Assembly: GCA_022577435.1 (NCBI GenBank)
Contig: JAKOON010000011.1
Location: 5,530,501-5,594,500 of the forward strand
From: Embiotoca jacksoni
Taxonomy: Eukaryota > Chordata > Actinopteri > Embiotocidae
DNA length: 64,000 nucleotides
Reading direction: 5' to 3'
Part shown: piece after piece, positions 1-10,320 of the stretch
Layout of the letters: each line of letters starts with the position of its first letter
Numbering within the stretch: the stretch's first letter is position 1
Notes under the pieces: model-generated
Database searches by the model: none
What the model was told of the DNA's origin: nothing
Seen by the model: the letters and a program-made list of their open reading frames with translations, nothing else
Translations under genes and position numbers: made by a program

Positions 1-1857
1 TTTTCAGAAGGCATTTCAGCCAGTGTGTAATTGCAGGACACGGTTGGTAATAGACATCAGATTCCCAGGAGACTCCAAGGAGTAATCATGTGACACTCAC
101 CACCAGAAAGCTTGTTAATTACGTGTAGCCTGCTATAAAATCAGCCAACAGCCTTGATAGAATATATACCTGTAGTAGCTGACATTGCAGCAGCATGTTT
201 GATGAGCTTGCAGGATCTTGTTCCGCCAATGACTTTTCTTTTGTTGGGTTTATGGTTAAGACTGCGAACTCTACCAAAATAAAAAAAATAAAAAACATGA
301 TAAATTATTTGGGGGCATGTCTGAAATATAAACCTCAAAACCACGAAGAAGGGTTGATCTTTTGAAAGAACCTTTTCACATTTAAACCGTCCACATAAAT
401 GTAAATTTTGACATCCTGAAATATTGGTCATTTTGCAGATTATTTGGTCAGAAACACCAACAATCAATAACATATTTGCATTTATTCTTTAATTCTCTAC
501 CTACACACCTTCACATAATATGATTCCATATCAGATTGCTTCTTTAAGTTTATTCATTTAGAGTTTCTTGAATTTGTGCTGAGGCAAGGAAGGAATGCTT
601 TGTCATGCAACCACACTTCCTGATATTGATCGATCCAATCAAAATGATTAACTAAGAGGGGGAGAGAGAGAGGGAGATGAGCCGTGGGAGGGTTGATCAG
701 GACAGCAAACAAAGGCAAATTGAGGATGGGGAGACGGGGATGGATGGGGGGAATCAAGGGAAGGGAAAAGGAATAAGTAAGATGTCAAAGGAAGGATGGA
801 TGTAGAAAGGGAACGGGAAGCGGCTGGATGGAGGAAAAATCAGACTGACTCTGGTCCAGCGAGCGGTGTTTCTGAATCATTACCTGTTGTCTACTTCCCA
901 CAGCTGGTTGGCTTTATATGTGTGTGTTTGCATATAAATGTGGGTCAGAATTAGCACTTTGGATCAAAACTCTGAACAGTAATAATTTGTATTTAGGAGG
1001 GTTTACTTATCAAAATGACACAAAAATACCTGTGCAACTGTGCCAGACCCTCCACCTCTGCTTTGAAATACTAAAGACCTCACTGTCAGACTCTGTTGCA
1101 TCCGACTGCTGCAAATGACTGTTCCAATCCCGCCTACCCGCTCCTGAATCCACACAGCCCAACAATTTGTGTTCTTTTATTACCATGTTGGAAGGATGTG
1201 GTACCAATTTGGTGCACGTAACAAACCCTCGCAGCCATTTCAACAAAACAGTAAACTACAGCCTGTTCTGTCGTACTTTACCGTGAGGTGAACAAGTGAA
1301 AGCTTTGATCTGCTGGTGGTGCTCGAAGAAAAATTCAGGCTGTCAGCAAAGTTATTAGGAATAATCCTCCAGGGAATCAGAAAAACAATCCAGCAGTAGT
1401 TATCGAGCTATTTTGTTGAACAAAGTGTTGGACTCACCAACTGACCAATTCGGCCAACACTGCCATCCCTAAAGCCCGTCCACAATAGATCCATTTTTGT
1501 CAGCAATATACTTTTTCAGAAGAAATAACGCAATTACAAAAATTTCCGGATGCTTGTTATTTGTTACTTTTGTTTATGAATAGTAATGGACGACTGCGAA
1601 CTATAGCGGACAAATGCCGCATGTTCCCCCAATTCCCTGCCTGCCCCTGAGGAGGGAGGAGAGTTGGAGATCTAGATGCAAAAGGAGTGGGCCAGGAAGG
1701 GGTGTCCACCTTCGCGTGTTGTCCAGTCAAGATTAAGGTCCACAGGAGGGAGGCAGAGGGGAGGGTATCCTCTAACAGGGTAATGCAGAAAGCGGTAACG
1801 AGAGGTCCTGGTGGCGGCAAATGTTATGTTGGGAGTGATGGAGGGCTGAACAGATGT
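1..1857. other. Non-coding flank, no gene seen
   Basis: I see no exon-like or RNA-gene sequence here. The stretch is AT-rich, with a purine-rich G/A tract at about 655-800 (GGGAGAGAGAG and GATGGGG runs) and a slightly more GC-rich patch at about 1600-1850. The short open frames in both strands have no recognisable motif and no repeat signature. Confidence 0.6.
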
Positions 1858-1935
1858 TTAAAAGTAACTAATTACTTGGATTTGCAGTAATTGCTAAAGT
1901 AATCAATTACTCTTGAAAGAAGTAACTAGTGATGG
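1858..1935. repeat. AGTAACTAATTAC-type dispersed repeat fragment
   Basis: The segment repeats variants of AGTAACTAATTAC and AGTAATCAATTAC several times. From memory, this is a signature seen within dispersed repeats of many fish genomes. It is short and has no terminal structure, so the parent family is not assigned. Confidence 0.4.
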
Positions 1936-2067
1936 TGTCGAATTCCTAATTATTACACAGCACTGATCATGTATGACACCGATTGACACTTTTTCACTCA
2001 TCCAGTGGAAAATGTAGAGAAACGTGTTTTACGTTTGTTGAAGTCTGGCTTTTTTTTATTATCAGAA

Positions 2068-2092
2068 TTTTTTTTTTTTTTTTTTTTTTTTT
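2068..2092. repeat. Poly-T tract (25 bp)
   Basis: A run of 25 T. It may be an old poly-A tail of a minus-strand retroposon, but I recognise no retroposon body next to it. Confidence 0.8.
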
Positions 2093-2275
2093 AAATCCCC
2101 TGCCAGGTGAGACTGGATGGTTTGTTCTTCATACTGAGTCTCCATTCATTGTGTGCAGTACATGTCTGTGCGTCCAGTATTTACCTCGGGGCAATAAATC
2201 AACCTCTATATGTCTGCTGTTATGACTGTAGTTTATGAGGTGACAGTAGGTGGAAACACAATGACAGATGTGACA

Positions 2276-2278
<3 letters not shown>

Positions 2279-2310
<32 letters not shown>
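2279..2310. repeat. (TG)n microsatellite
   Basis: Sixteen uninterrupted TG units, followed by TATACACATTACTGAAA. The same flank recurs beside the CA repeat at 4404-4439. Confidence 0.95.
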
Positions 2311-2314
<4 letters not shown>

Positions 2315-2319
2315 CACAT

Positions 2320-4400
2320 TACTGAAACTTTAGTTCATCAACAGACAGCCAGGAAAGACACGTGTATTTCTATAATAAAAAAGGAGTAGAAACCAATTTT
2401 GTAAATACTCTTTCCTCTTAGTGATGGTGCTCTTCAGTGTAATTGTAGGTGCTATGCCACAAAGTTATGAGGTATTTGTATGCAAATATATATTTAAAAT
2501 GTTAAGATTATACATTTACAATCAATACTTTTTGCTTTATCATTCCCAGAGTTAAACTACATGCTGTAATATATCAGCTAATACAGGGAGACCGAGGCTA
2601 GTTGTCACAATTTTCACCCTCTCTTATATATCTTGGGTTGGATCCATAAATCATATATTTATAAATGATATAACAAATAAAAGAGGAAAGTCTCTGGCAT
2701 ATTTTTTGTATTCATCACATTTTAAGATCTTACTTCAGAGCAGAGTTATAGGCAGTCAAATAGCCTATGTGCACTTGTGTCAATTTTCAATTTCAACAAT
2801 TAGTGGGAAAGTTGTCACACTGGATATTGCAAGAAATAAACATGTAACAAATTAAAGAATGCATTTTTAAGAATAGAATAATCTCAAATAACTTTTAAAA
2901 AGAACCATATCTGACTCAGCCTAAAAGTCAGAAATGAAGTTCTAGCTCCCAACATAAGTCTCGCCAAGGGGACACTCTTTACCGGAGTTGGTTGGTGGTT
3001 GGCACTGGCATTGCTGCGAAAGGGTGACATGGTGCGAATCGGCACCATGGCTGGGTCACCACTGGGATTTGGCCAGGCTTTACTGGTAGCTGCCTTTCTT
3101 TTTAATTCCGTTCACAGTATCGCTGACCGCTCCCAGACAGGAAGTTGTATCAGAATAAGTAAATGGACAAAATTTTTATAAAATTTCTTATTAGCACCCT
3201 TTGGTGTTGGAAATAGAAGCAGTGTGACAATTTACCTGTGACAACAAGAATGTTCCGCCTACTCTGCAACTTATTTTTAAGTCAGCAAGGTAGCCCATAG
3301 TCAATAAAAATAATAAGAAAACTCGTAAATTCATTACTTACTCAGCTAAAAAGAAACTTTTTAAACAGTCTATAATTGTGATTAAGTGTACCAAATTTTT
3401 TTTATCTGGGTATAAACAACTTAAACATTGAATGCAGTGCATGATTAAATCGAAGTGTATAACTGATACTGCCTGCTGAAGTGGCAGAAAGGAGATTAAG
3501 TGTAGAAAACTTGAAATGCAGACACACACACACACAGTCTGGCAACGCCTGTTGTTTAAACATTTTCAGCAATTTTTGTAAAGCCCTGTCTGGCAAGCCA
3601 AACTGCTGTATAAATATATATATAGCTGACTTACAATTTTGGCCTGCATACCTCCTCACTCCTTGAGGTAGTGATATAAATATGAGTACATACAAAGAGA
3701 GTATTTGTCAGAGACACATGATTCATCCCCGACAGTGTCACATGGCATGAAAATGTGGGCGAGACGTTGATCATTTATATTGAAACTAATGACTCACACA
3801 CACACACACACCGGACTCCCACAGAGTATTATGTAAATAACCAACATTTCCATCGTGAAGTTTTAATTACACTGGTCTTTAAAAATGTGGTCATATATGT
3901 TAAAATTGCAAATTTGCCCAAGACGTTTATTACGGTTAGGTCTTGTGAGATGAACTAAAAATAAAAAAAAAACAACATTAAAAGTGAATTGGGTGACATA
4001 TTGAACAACTTACCGTCCCAGATAAAGCACTTAATGAAAGAGCATAAATCTGGCTCTATGGGTGAAAATGTGTTTGCCAAATGCTACATGCTTTGCTTGA
4101 TAATGCTTTAAGTTAAATGCAGTTGACACCAAAATGGCCAGGTGAACTTGGCTAAACACGTCAGGCAGATAGGAGTGTGTTATTGTCTTCCTTAAAGCAG
4201 AACTTAATGTAACACATTTTTCTGCAATGTAGGAGTACATTCAAAAAAAAATTGCACAAGACCTGGCACAGGGCGCGCTGACAGAATTAGTATAAATGAC
4301 ATATAAGGCTTATGAACCAAAGTTTTGTCATGACCCGATGAATCAGTTAGCTCAACCAATCGATAAAGAGGGAAAAAAATGTGTTAATAATTAAACACAT
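2320..4400. other. Non-coding stretch, no gene seen
   Basis: AT-rich sequence with short CA runs near 3522 and 3797. A slightly GC-richer patch at 2960-3160 carries an open frame (2999-3181) whose product would have a hydrophobic segment, but the frame opens with TTG and matches no family I know. The motif TTGTCACA, or its complement, appears at about 2603, 2813 and 3225-3245, which hints at an unrecognised dispersed repeat. Confidence 0.45.
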
Positions 4401-4403
4401 ATG

Positions 4404-4439
<36 letters not shown>
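4404..4439. repeat. (TA)n(CA)n microsatellite
   Basis: About five TA units run directly into about thirteen CA units. Confidence 0.95.
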
Positions 4440-4484
4440 TTACTGAAAATTTAGTTCATCGTGTGTGTGCGAGCATGCACTTGT

Positions 4485-4690
4485 ATGGCTTTTTGTGAGG
4501 ATCTGTTTGCATTGTAGACATTGAGATTGAGGACGTTTTGGGAAAATGAGGACACTTATTGGTCGATCCTCACTATTTCGGCACGCCTTCAAGTTTGGGG
4601 ATTTTGTTTGAAATTAGATTTAGGTTAAAGGTTTGAGGTAAGGCTTTTAGTTGTGATGGGTGAGGCTATGGTAAGAGGATAGGGAATGCT
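4485..4690 (-). repeat. CA-flanked 'CCTAACC-rich' dispersed repeat, copy 1
   Basis: Reverse-orientation copy of a repeat also seen at 5265-5440 and 13160-13355. It contains a GAGGACA-type motif, then a stretch resembling diverged TTAGGTTAAGG blocks (the complement of CCTAACC), and lies beside a CA microsatellite. From memory this arrangement is very common in teleosts. The blocks are degenerate and do not form a telomere array. Confidence 0.55.
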
Positions 4691-5264
4691 TTACGTCAAC
4701 ACGTGTGCCTTGAGAGAAGCACCAACAACCGTCGGAGATTTTGTGCGCACCGGCCAGTGAACTTAATTTCTTTTCTCCTGCTGTTAACTCCACATGTTTG
4801 AAGTGTTGTACCATGCCTTTTGCTTGACAAGTGTGCTCTATTTCTCTACAAGACCGTCTGATGGTCAGATAAATGAGACGGCAAACACACTCAGTCACAC
4901 ATATGCATGCAGACAACAAATGAATAGAGAAACATACTCACAAATAGACACACAGATTTAAAAACAACAGCTCAAAACACTTCAGCGTCTGACAAGCAAA
5001 TTGATTCAACTTGAGTCGAAAATAGGGAGCCATGCCGAGCCATGTGAACGCACAGTCACACACACACTCATTCAGAGGGATATCGCAAAGTGCTGCCCAG
5101 CATGGGATGCAGTTACATAAAAACAGGTAGACAGAAACTCAGCGGGAGACCGAAGATACAGTTTCAATTCTTTCTTCTAACAAGATAGCCAGCAGTCAAA
5201 TGGACATGAACACACCTGCAATAACTGTGTATATACACATGTGAGTGCGTCTGTGCATACTGGC

Positions 5265-5440
5265 ATTACTCATTTTGTGGGGACACAGAGCAAGTCCCCA
5301 TAGCACGAGTCATGAAATTATAGTATGAAGACTTTGTTTGAGATTAGCAGGTTTATGTTAGGAGTTAAGAATGAATGTAGGTCAATCATGTCCTCTGAAG
5401 TTATGAAAACTGTGTGTATAAACATGTACGTGATCCTACT
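5265..5440 (-). repeat. CA-flanked 'CCTAACC-rich' dispersed repeat, copy 2
   Basis: It contains the TTTTGTGGGGACA entry motif, then TTTGTTTGAGATTAG and GTTAGGAGTTAAGAATGAATG, and ends near GTCCTCTGAAGT. The order of blocks matches the copy at 4485-4690 and is the complement of 13160-13355. Confidence 0.5.
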
Positions 5441-6578
5441 AGGAGTCTGTCCTATCTTTTTTCACAACCATAGATTAAAAGCTATAAAATCATACCCTAT
5501 ATTCCATAAATACTACATCACATGACTTTGAATATATATATTACATTATATTAAATAATAAACCACAAATTTGGATGTAGCGAGTGAGAGGAAGGAAAAA
5601 AATGGAAATTAGGGCAGAGAAAGAAAGAATAAATTGATAAAATGAAAATAAGGCTGAAAGAAGATAGACATATATAAAGTTGTCCAGATCCTGAAGTTGT
5701 AACATTTAGGCTGACAGAAACTCTCACAGAATTAAAAAAAAATGTTGCTCCAGGCAACTCACGAAACTTTTGCTTCCTCCTCACAGCAATGACGATAGGA
5801 TTGTTTTCTAGAGTGGGTGCAGGGAAGGTTGGCAGTCTTGCTGGCATGAGCGATCCATTGTATCCCACCTGATACTGCAATTGTGGAAAAAAGAAGTTAA
5901 CAGTAATATACAGCTCCACCATCACCTTTCTCCCGTCTCATCTTACTCATCCAATGTCATATACACACATTATGAATTGATAAAGACATCTATGTGTAAT
6001 GCAACAACACGAAATTAGCTGTCTTGCAAACAGAGAAGTCATGTATTTGAAAGCGCCGCTTTGAATGCATGCACTGATGAGAAAACATCACATCTGTCAC
6101 CCAGCAACACACACAGGCACACCCTCCTTCCTAAGTCAGCATCAGCAGCTTCAACGTCTTTCACACGCTCGCACTGCAGAGTGCACAGCATAGCAAGCAA
6201 CACGTCCCGTGGGTCAGACGGGAAGGTTAAACAGGCAGAGAGGAAGAGGAGGGTAGGTCACTGCAGCTTATCTTCTTTTCTGTCACTCTGTCTGCTGCCC
6301 CCCCGCCCCCCGCCCAGGCGTTACAAGAGAGCACACACGTACATACACATGTACAGAAAACCAGAGAGATGCACGCACGTAAACATGTGCTTCATGGTGA
6401 GGACCCTCTGAAAATGGGTGTGAGAGTCTTATCTCATACTGCTTGCCCCAAAACTTAAAAAAAAAAAAGACTGTTCTCATGTCCCATGCAATTATCAATC
6501 ACTGTTTGCCTGTCTGTTTTCATTGGACTGTGTCCTTATTGGTCTTTCAGTGCCCGTTTATATTTCTGGGTGTGGGCG

Positions 6579-6582
<4 letters not shown>

Positions 6583-6616
<34 letters not shown>
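6583..6616. repeat. Poly-A tract (34 bp)
   Basis: An uninterrupted run of 34 A. No retroposon body was recognised upstream. Confidence 0.9.
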
Positions 6617-6621
<5 letters not shown>

Positions 6622-7109
6622 TTTGTTGGATTTGTGCTGAGGGGAAGGTAATCTGACTTTAGTGGGGGGAAGCACAAGGGGTGGTCTTTTATTTATTTTT
6701 TTCCCAGCTGCTTGATTTGATTAATGACATTCAGATATTTGATCTTACACATACTTCCGTACAAGAACATGTGGTAACAACTTTCGCCGTGTGTGAAAGC
6801 CAGCGCGGCTATGTGCAGTACAGATGCTGACACTACCGACGGGGTTTGTGTTCGGACTCCTGTGTGTGGATAGGTTTGGGACACACAAGCTCTTTGGGTT
6901 AGGAAGATTAGGAATAGATTATGGTTGTCATGTTTCAGGTGACCACATTTTTCTGTTAGGACTAATATCTTTTTCTAACCTTAACCTTAGGTGGTGCACT
7001 TCCTAAACATAACCCTTTGAAAGTCAGATAATACTGTAGAAGCATTCACTGAATATTTTGGCTGAAAATATTTAACTTCTCAGCGTTTTTGTGATTCACT
7101 AGATACATA

Positions 7110-8755
7110 CAGTGCATTCTGAAAGTATTCACAGCGCTTCATTTTTTCCACGTTTTGTTATGTTACAGCCTTATTCCAAAATGGATTAAATTCATTTTTT
7201 CCCCTTAAAATTCTACACACAATACCCCCATAATGATAACGTAAAAAACGTTTATTTTTTTTAATTTTTTTTGTAAATCTATTAAAAATAAAAAACAAAA
7301 AAATGCACATGTACATAAGTATTCACAGCCTTTGACATGACATTCAAAATTGAGCTCAGGTGCATCCTGTTTCCACTGATCATCCTTGAGCTGTTTCTAC
7401 AACTTGATTGGATTCCATCTGTGGTAAATTCAGTTGATTGGAGATGATTTGGAAAGGCACACACCGTCTATATAAGGTCCCACAGTTGACAGTGCATGTC
7501 AGAGGACAAACCAAGCCATGAAGTCCAAAGAATTGTCTGTAGACCTCTGAGACAGGATTGTATCGAGGCACAGATCTGAGGAAGGGTACAGAAACATGTC
7601 TGCAGCATTGAAGGTCCCAATGAGCACAGTGGCCTCCATCATCCGTAAATGGAAGAAGTTTGGAACCACCAGGACTCTTCCTAGAGTCGGCCGCCCATCC
7701 AAACTGAGCGATCGGGGGAGAAGGGCCTTAGTCAGGGAGGTGACCAAGAACCCGATGGTCACTCTGACAGAGCTCCAGCGTTGCTCTGTGAAGAGAGGAG
7801 AACCTTCCAGAAGGACAACCATCTCTGCAGCACTCCACCAATCAGGCCTGTATGGTAGAGTGGCCAGACGGAAGCCACTCCTCAGTAAAAGGCACATGAC
7901 AGCCCACCTGGAGTTTACCAAAAGGCACTGAAGGACTCTCAGACCACGAGAAACAAAATTCTCTGGTCTGATGAAACAAAGATTGAACTCTTTGGCCTGA
8001 ATGCCAAGCGTCATGTCTGGAGGAAACCAGGCACCGCTCATCACCTGGCCAATACCATCTCTACAGTGAAGCATGGTGGTGGCAGCATCATGCTGTGGGG
8101 ATGTTTTTCAGCAGCAGGAACTGGGAGACTAGTCAGAATGGAGGGAAAGATGAATGCAGTAATGTACAGAGACATCCTTGATGAAAACCTTCTCCAGAGA
8201 GCTCTGGACCTCAGACTGGGGCGAAGGTTCATCTTCCAACAGGACAACGACCCGAAGCACACAGCCAAGATAACAAAGGAGTGGCTTCGGGACAACTCTG
8301 TGAATGTCCTTGAGAGGCCCAGGCAGAGCCCAGACTTGAACCCAATTGAACATCTCTGGAGAGATCTGAAAATGGCTGTGCACCGACGCTCCCCATCCAA
8401 CCTGATGTAGCTTGAGAGGTCCTGCAAAGAAGAATTGGAGAAACTGCCCAAAAATAGGTTTGCCAAGCTTGTAGCATCGTACTCAAAAATACTTGAGGCT
8501 GTAATTGCTGCCAAAGTTGCTTCAACAAAGTATTGAGCAAAGGCTGTGAATACTTATGTACATGTTATATTTCCGTTCTTTATTTTTAATAGATTTGCAA
8601 AAATTTTAAACAAAACTTTTTTTCACTTTGTCATTATGGGGTATTGTGTGGAGAACTTTGAGGAAAAAAATGAATTGAATCCATTTTGGAATAAGGTTGT
8701 AACAGAACAAAATGTGGAAAAAGTGAAGCGCTGTGAATACTTTCCGGATGCACTG
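7110..8755 (+). mobile_element. Tc1-like DNA transposon, nearly complete, inactivated
   Basis: A 1646-bp element with both ends intact. It starts CAGTGCATTCTGAAAGTATT and ends in the complement of CAGTGCATCCGGAAAGTATT, with the TA target-site duplication present on both sides (7108-7109 and 8756-8757). The terminal inverted repeats are long, about 220 bp (7110-7335 and 8538-8755). They have the IR/DR layout: the outer direct repeat AAGTATTCACAGCGCTTCA is echoed by an inner AAGTATTCACAGCCTTTG at the inward end of each arm. These repeats would be the transposase binding sites. The two arms differ at many positions and the transposase is broken, so the copy is fixed and cannot move by itself. 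It is the best preserved mobile element in the window. Confidence 0.97.
7518..8536 (+). pseudogene. Tc1 transposase pseudogene (DD34E)
   Basis: Remnant of a transposase of about 339 residues, the usual Tc1 length, filling the space between the inverted repeats; its stop at 8534-8536 abuts the right repeat. The start ATG is at 7518. An N-terminal paired-like helix-turn-helix region is followed by the catalytic domain. The catalytic acids are visible: Asp at 7970-7972 (context WSDETK), Asp at 8243-8245 (QQDNDPKHT) and Glu at 8348-8350 (SPDLNPIEHLW). The last two are 34 residues apart, the Tc1 DD34E spacing. Three lesions kill it. Codon 11 is TGA (7548-7550), as expected from CpG decay of CGA. 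One base is missing at about 7928-7930, just after the residues FTKRH. A TAG lies at 8408-8410 where the family has a glutamate codon. Everything else reads through. Confidence 0.96.
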
Positions 8756-8757
8756 TA

Positions 8758-10100
8758 TATAGTGTTTATAGCGGCTGGTAAAATTGTTTTTATAGTGTAG
8801 GTCAGTTAGATGGCAGCTTGAAGCAGGTGTTATTTCTTTGTTAAAGGTTTTTAAGATGCGTTACAAAAACACCGATCATTGACAAAACTATTGCAGTCAG
8901 ACTTATATCCAGTAATGTTTCTGCAGGTATTTTCTTGTCTTAAGATATGTTTGAGTCATCTCAATTTAGTCTGAAATGTTGTGCCAACATTTGGACTTTC
9001 AATTTACTGCCACACCAGTTCACACTATTTTTCACGGAAGTACAACCATCCTCCTGGAATTTGTGCGATAGCATGTTGTTTAAAAAAATAAATTAAAAAA
9101 ACGCTGTCAAATATCCACTAGCAAGCGTACCAGTGACCTTTGATGCAGCAAAGCGGTATTATTAGGTCGCTCAATCTCAGCAGGCTTGTTTAAAAGTCAA
9201 AAAGATTAGACAGCAGGGGAGAAAAAAAATGTGGGAGGTAACTCATTTTAAAGCAAAGGCGTTCTTACTAGATTTTGATTTTATATAGCAATTGAAAGTA
9301 TTAGTAAAAATTTAAAAAAAAATTAAAAAAAAAAAAACCTTTTTACTGCACTATTTAGCCTTTAGTTCACCTGCTGATGATGCTTTCACTCAACCAATCA
9401 GATTGTTTCTGCACCTCCATAGTAGCTCTGCGAACAATGGATGTATGTAACTACAAGCATGAATTATACAAGAGAATGATGAGTAAAATCCAGGAAACAA
9501 GTTTCCCCAACTGCATCTTCCCATTCAAGAGCTCTCTTGTCTTTGTGTTTCAGTAAACCCCCAACACAGACAAGAGTTATAAAACCCAACTGAGTGTAAA
9601 AAACAAAGAGTATTTCACAGTAGATATTGTGTGACTTCTCTGTGTGCTTTCTCAAAGGAAAAATTTAAGGAAATTGGATTGTATAGGAAATAAATAAACT
9701 GACTAGGGATTTAACTGAAGACACTTCTTCAGACATATTGATTTTCAACATTGTTGTATGTGCATTTTTGTTTTCAGGCCTCTCTTGCAAGATCTTTAGC
9801 TGTGACTTCCGGAGTGAATGAACCTTTTAAGCGGACCCTTTTTATAAAACATAGGTGATTATGCTTTAAAATTATTACATAATTATTCAGCACCACTAAC
9901 ATTTAAGATATGTCATAATGTATCTGGTGCCATAGTTTCTAAACCGTTCTTCTTTGGTCCGTAACAAGAATGGTTGTAATTAGTTTCAAAGATGAATAGA
10001 AACGTTCAACTCGTTCTTCTCACAGGAAGTCAAATACTGATATTTTGTCAAAGTCTACTGCATATCAGAGATATAACAAAGTGCCTTAGGTTTAAGCAAT
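8758..10100. other. Non-coding stretch, no gene seen
   Basis: AT-rich DNA with short A-runs near 9068-9105, 9227 and 9310-9340. No exon-like segment or recognisable repeat. Confidence 0.5.
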
Positions 10101-10104
10101 AAAA

Positions 10105-10320
10105 ACATGAGATTAGATTAGTTTTAAGATTGTGGTTTGGGTTAAAATACGTTAGTTAAGTCAGCACATAAGCTACCTTACATACGATACGTTGAATAAG
10201 TCAAATAATAGTTTTGCTTTAACAGAGTCGAACACCGGTCTCCTGGATGTAAGTACTGTGTTTGATTAATTCAACCTCCTCTCTATGAATCACTCTTTAT
10301 CCTCCCTAACCTGAAGTCCT
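10105..10320 (-). repeat. tRNA-box-B-like dispersed repeat fragment
   Basis: On the minus strand the sequence GGAGACCGGTGTTCGACTC resembles the T-arm/box B region of a tRNA (compare GGTTCGANTC). On the plus strand it is preceded by GTGGTTTGGGTTAAAATACG and a stretch rich in GTTAGTTAAG. I remember this combination from fish dispersed repeats. No convincing box A is placed at the right distance, so it is not called a tRNA gene. It may be a decayed SINE or part of a larger element. Confidence 0.45.

Larger units (their letters stand above)
4700..7109. other. Non-coding stretch with old repeats
   Basis: Apart from the repeat copy at 5265-5440 and a 34-bp poly-A, I see no gene. Scattered short CA runs occur at 4930-5240 and 6100-6170. 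The segment 6830-7015 contains TTAGG- and CCTTAACC-like words and may be another decayed copy of the 4485 repeat. Confidence 0.5.

Noticed and set aside
2999..3181. Small frame with a hydrophobic segment resembling a membrane protein
   Set aside because: It opens with TTG, matches no family I know and lacks splice or promoter context.
3663..3682. let-7-like seed TGAGGTAGTGATATAAAT
   Set aside because: Only the first nine bases match the let-7 family, and I see no complementary arm nearby to form a precursor hairpin.
10222..10250. Possible tRNA gene on the minus strand
   Set aside because: Only a T-arm/box B-like segment is present; no acceptor stem, anticodon arm or properly spaced box A could be drawn. 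It is kept as a repeat fragment.
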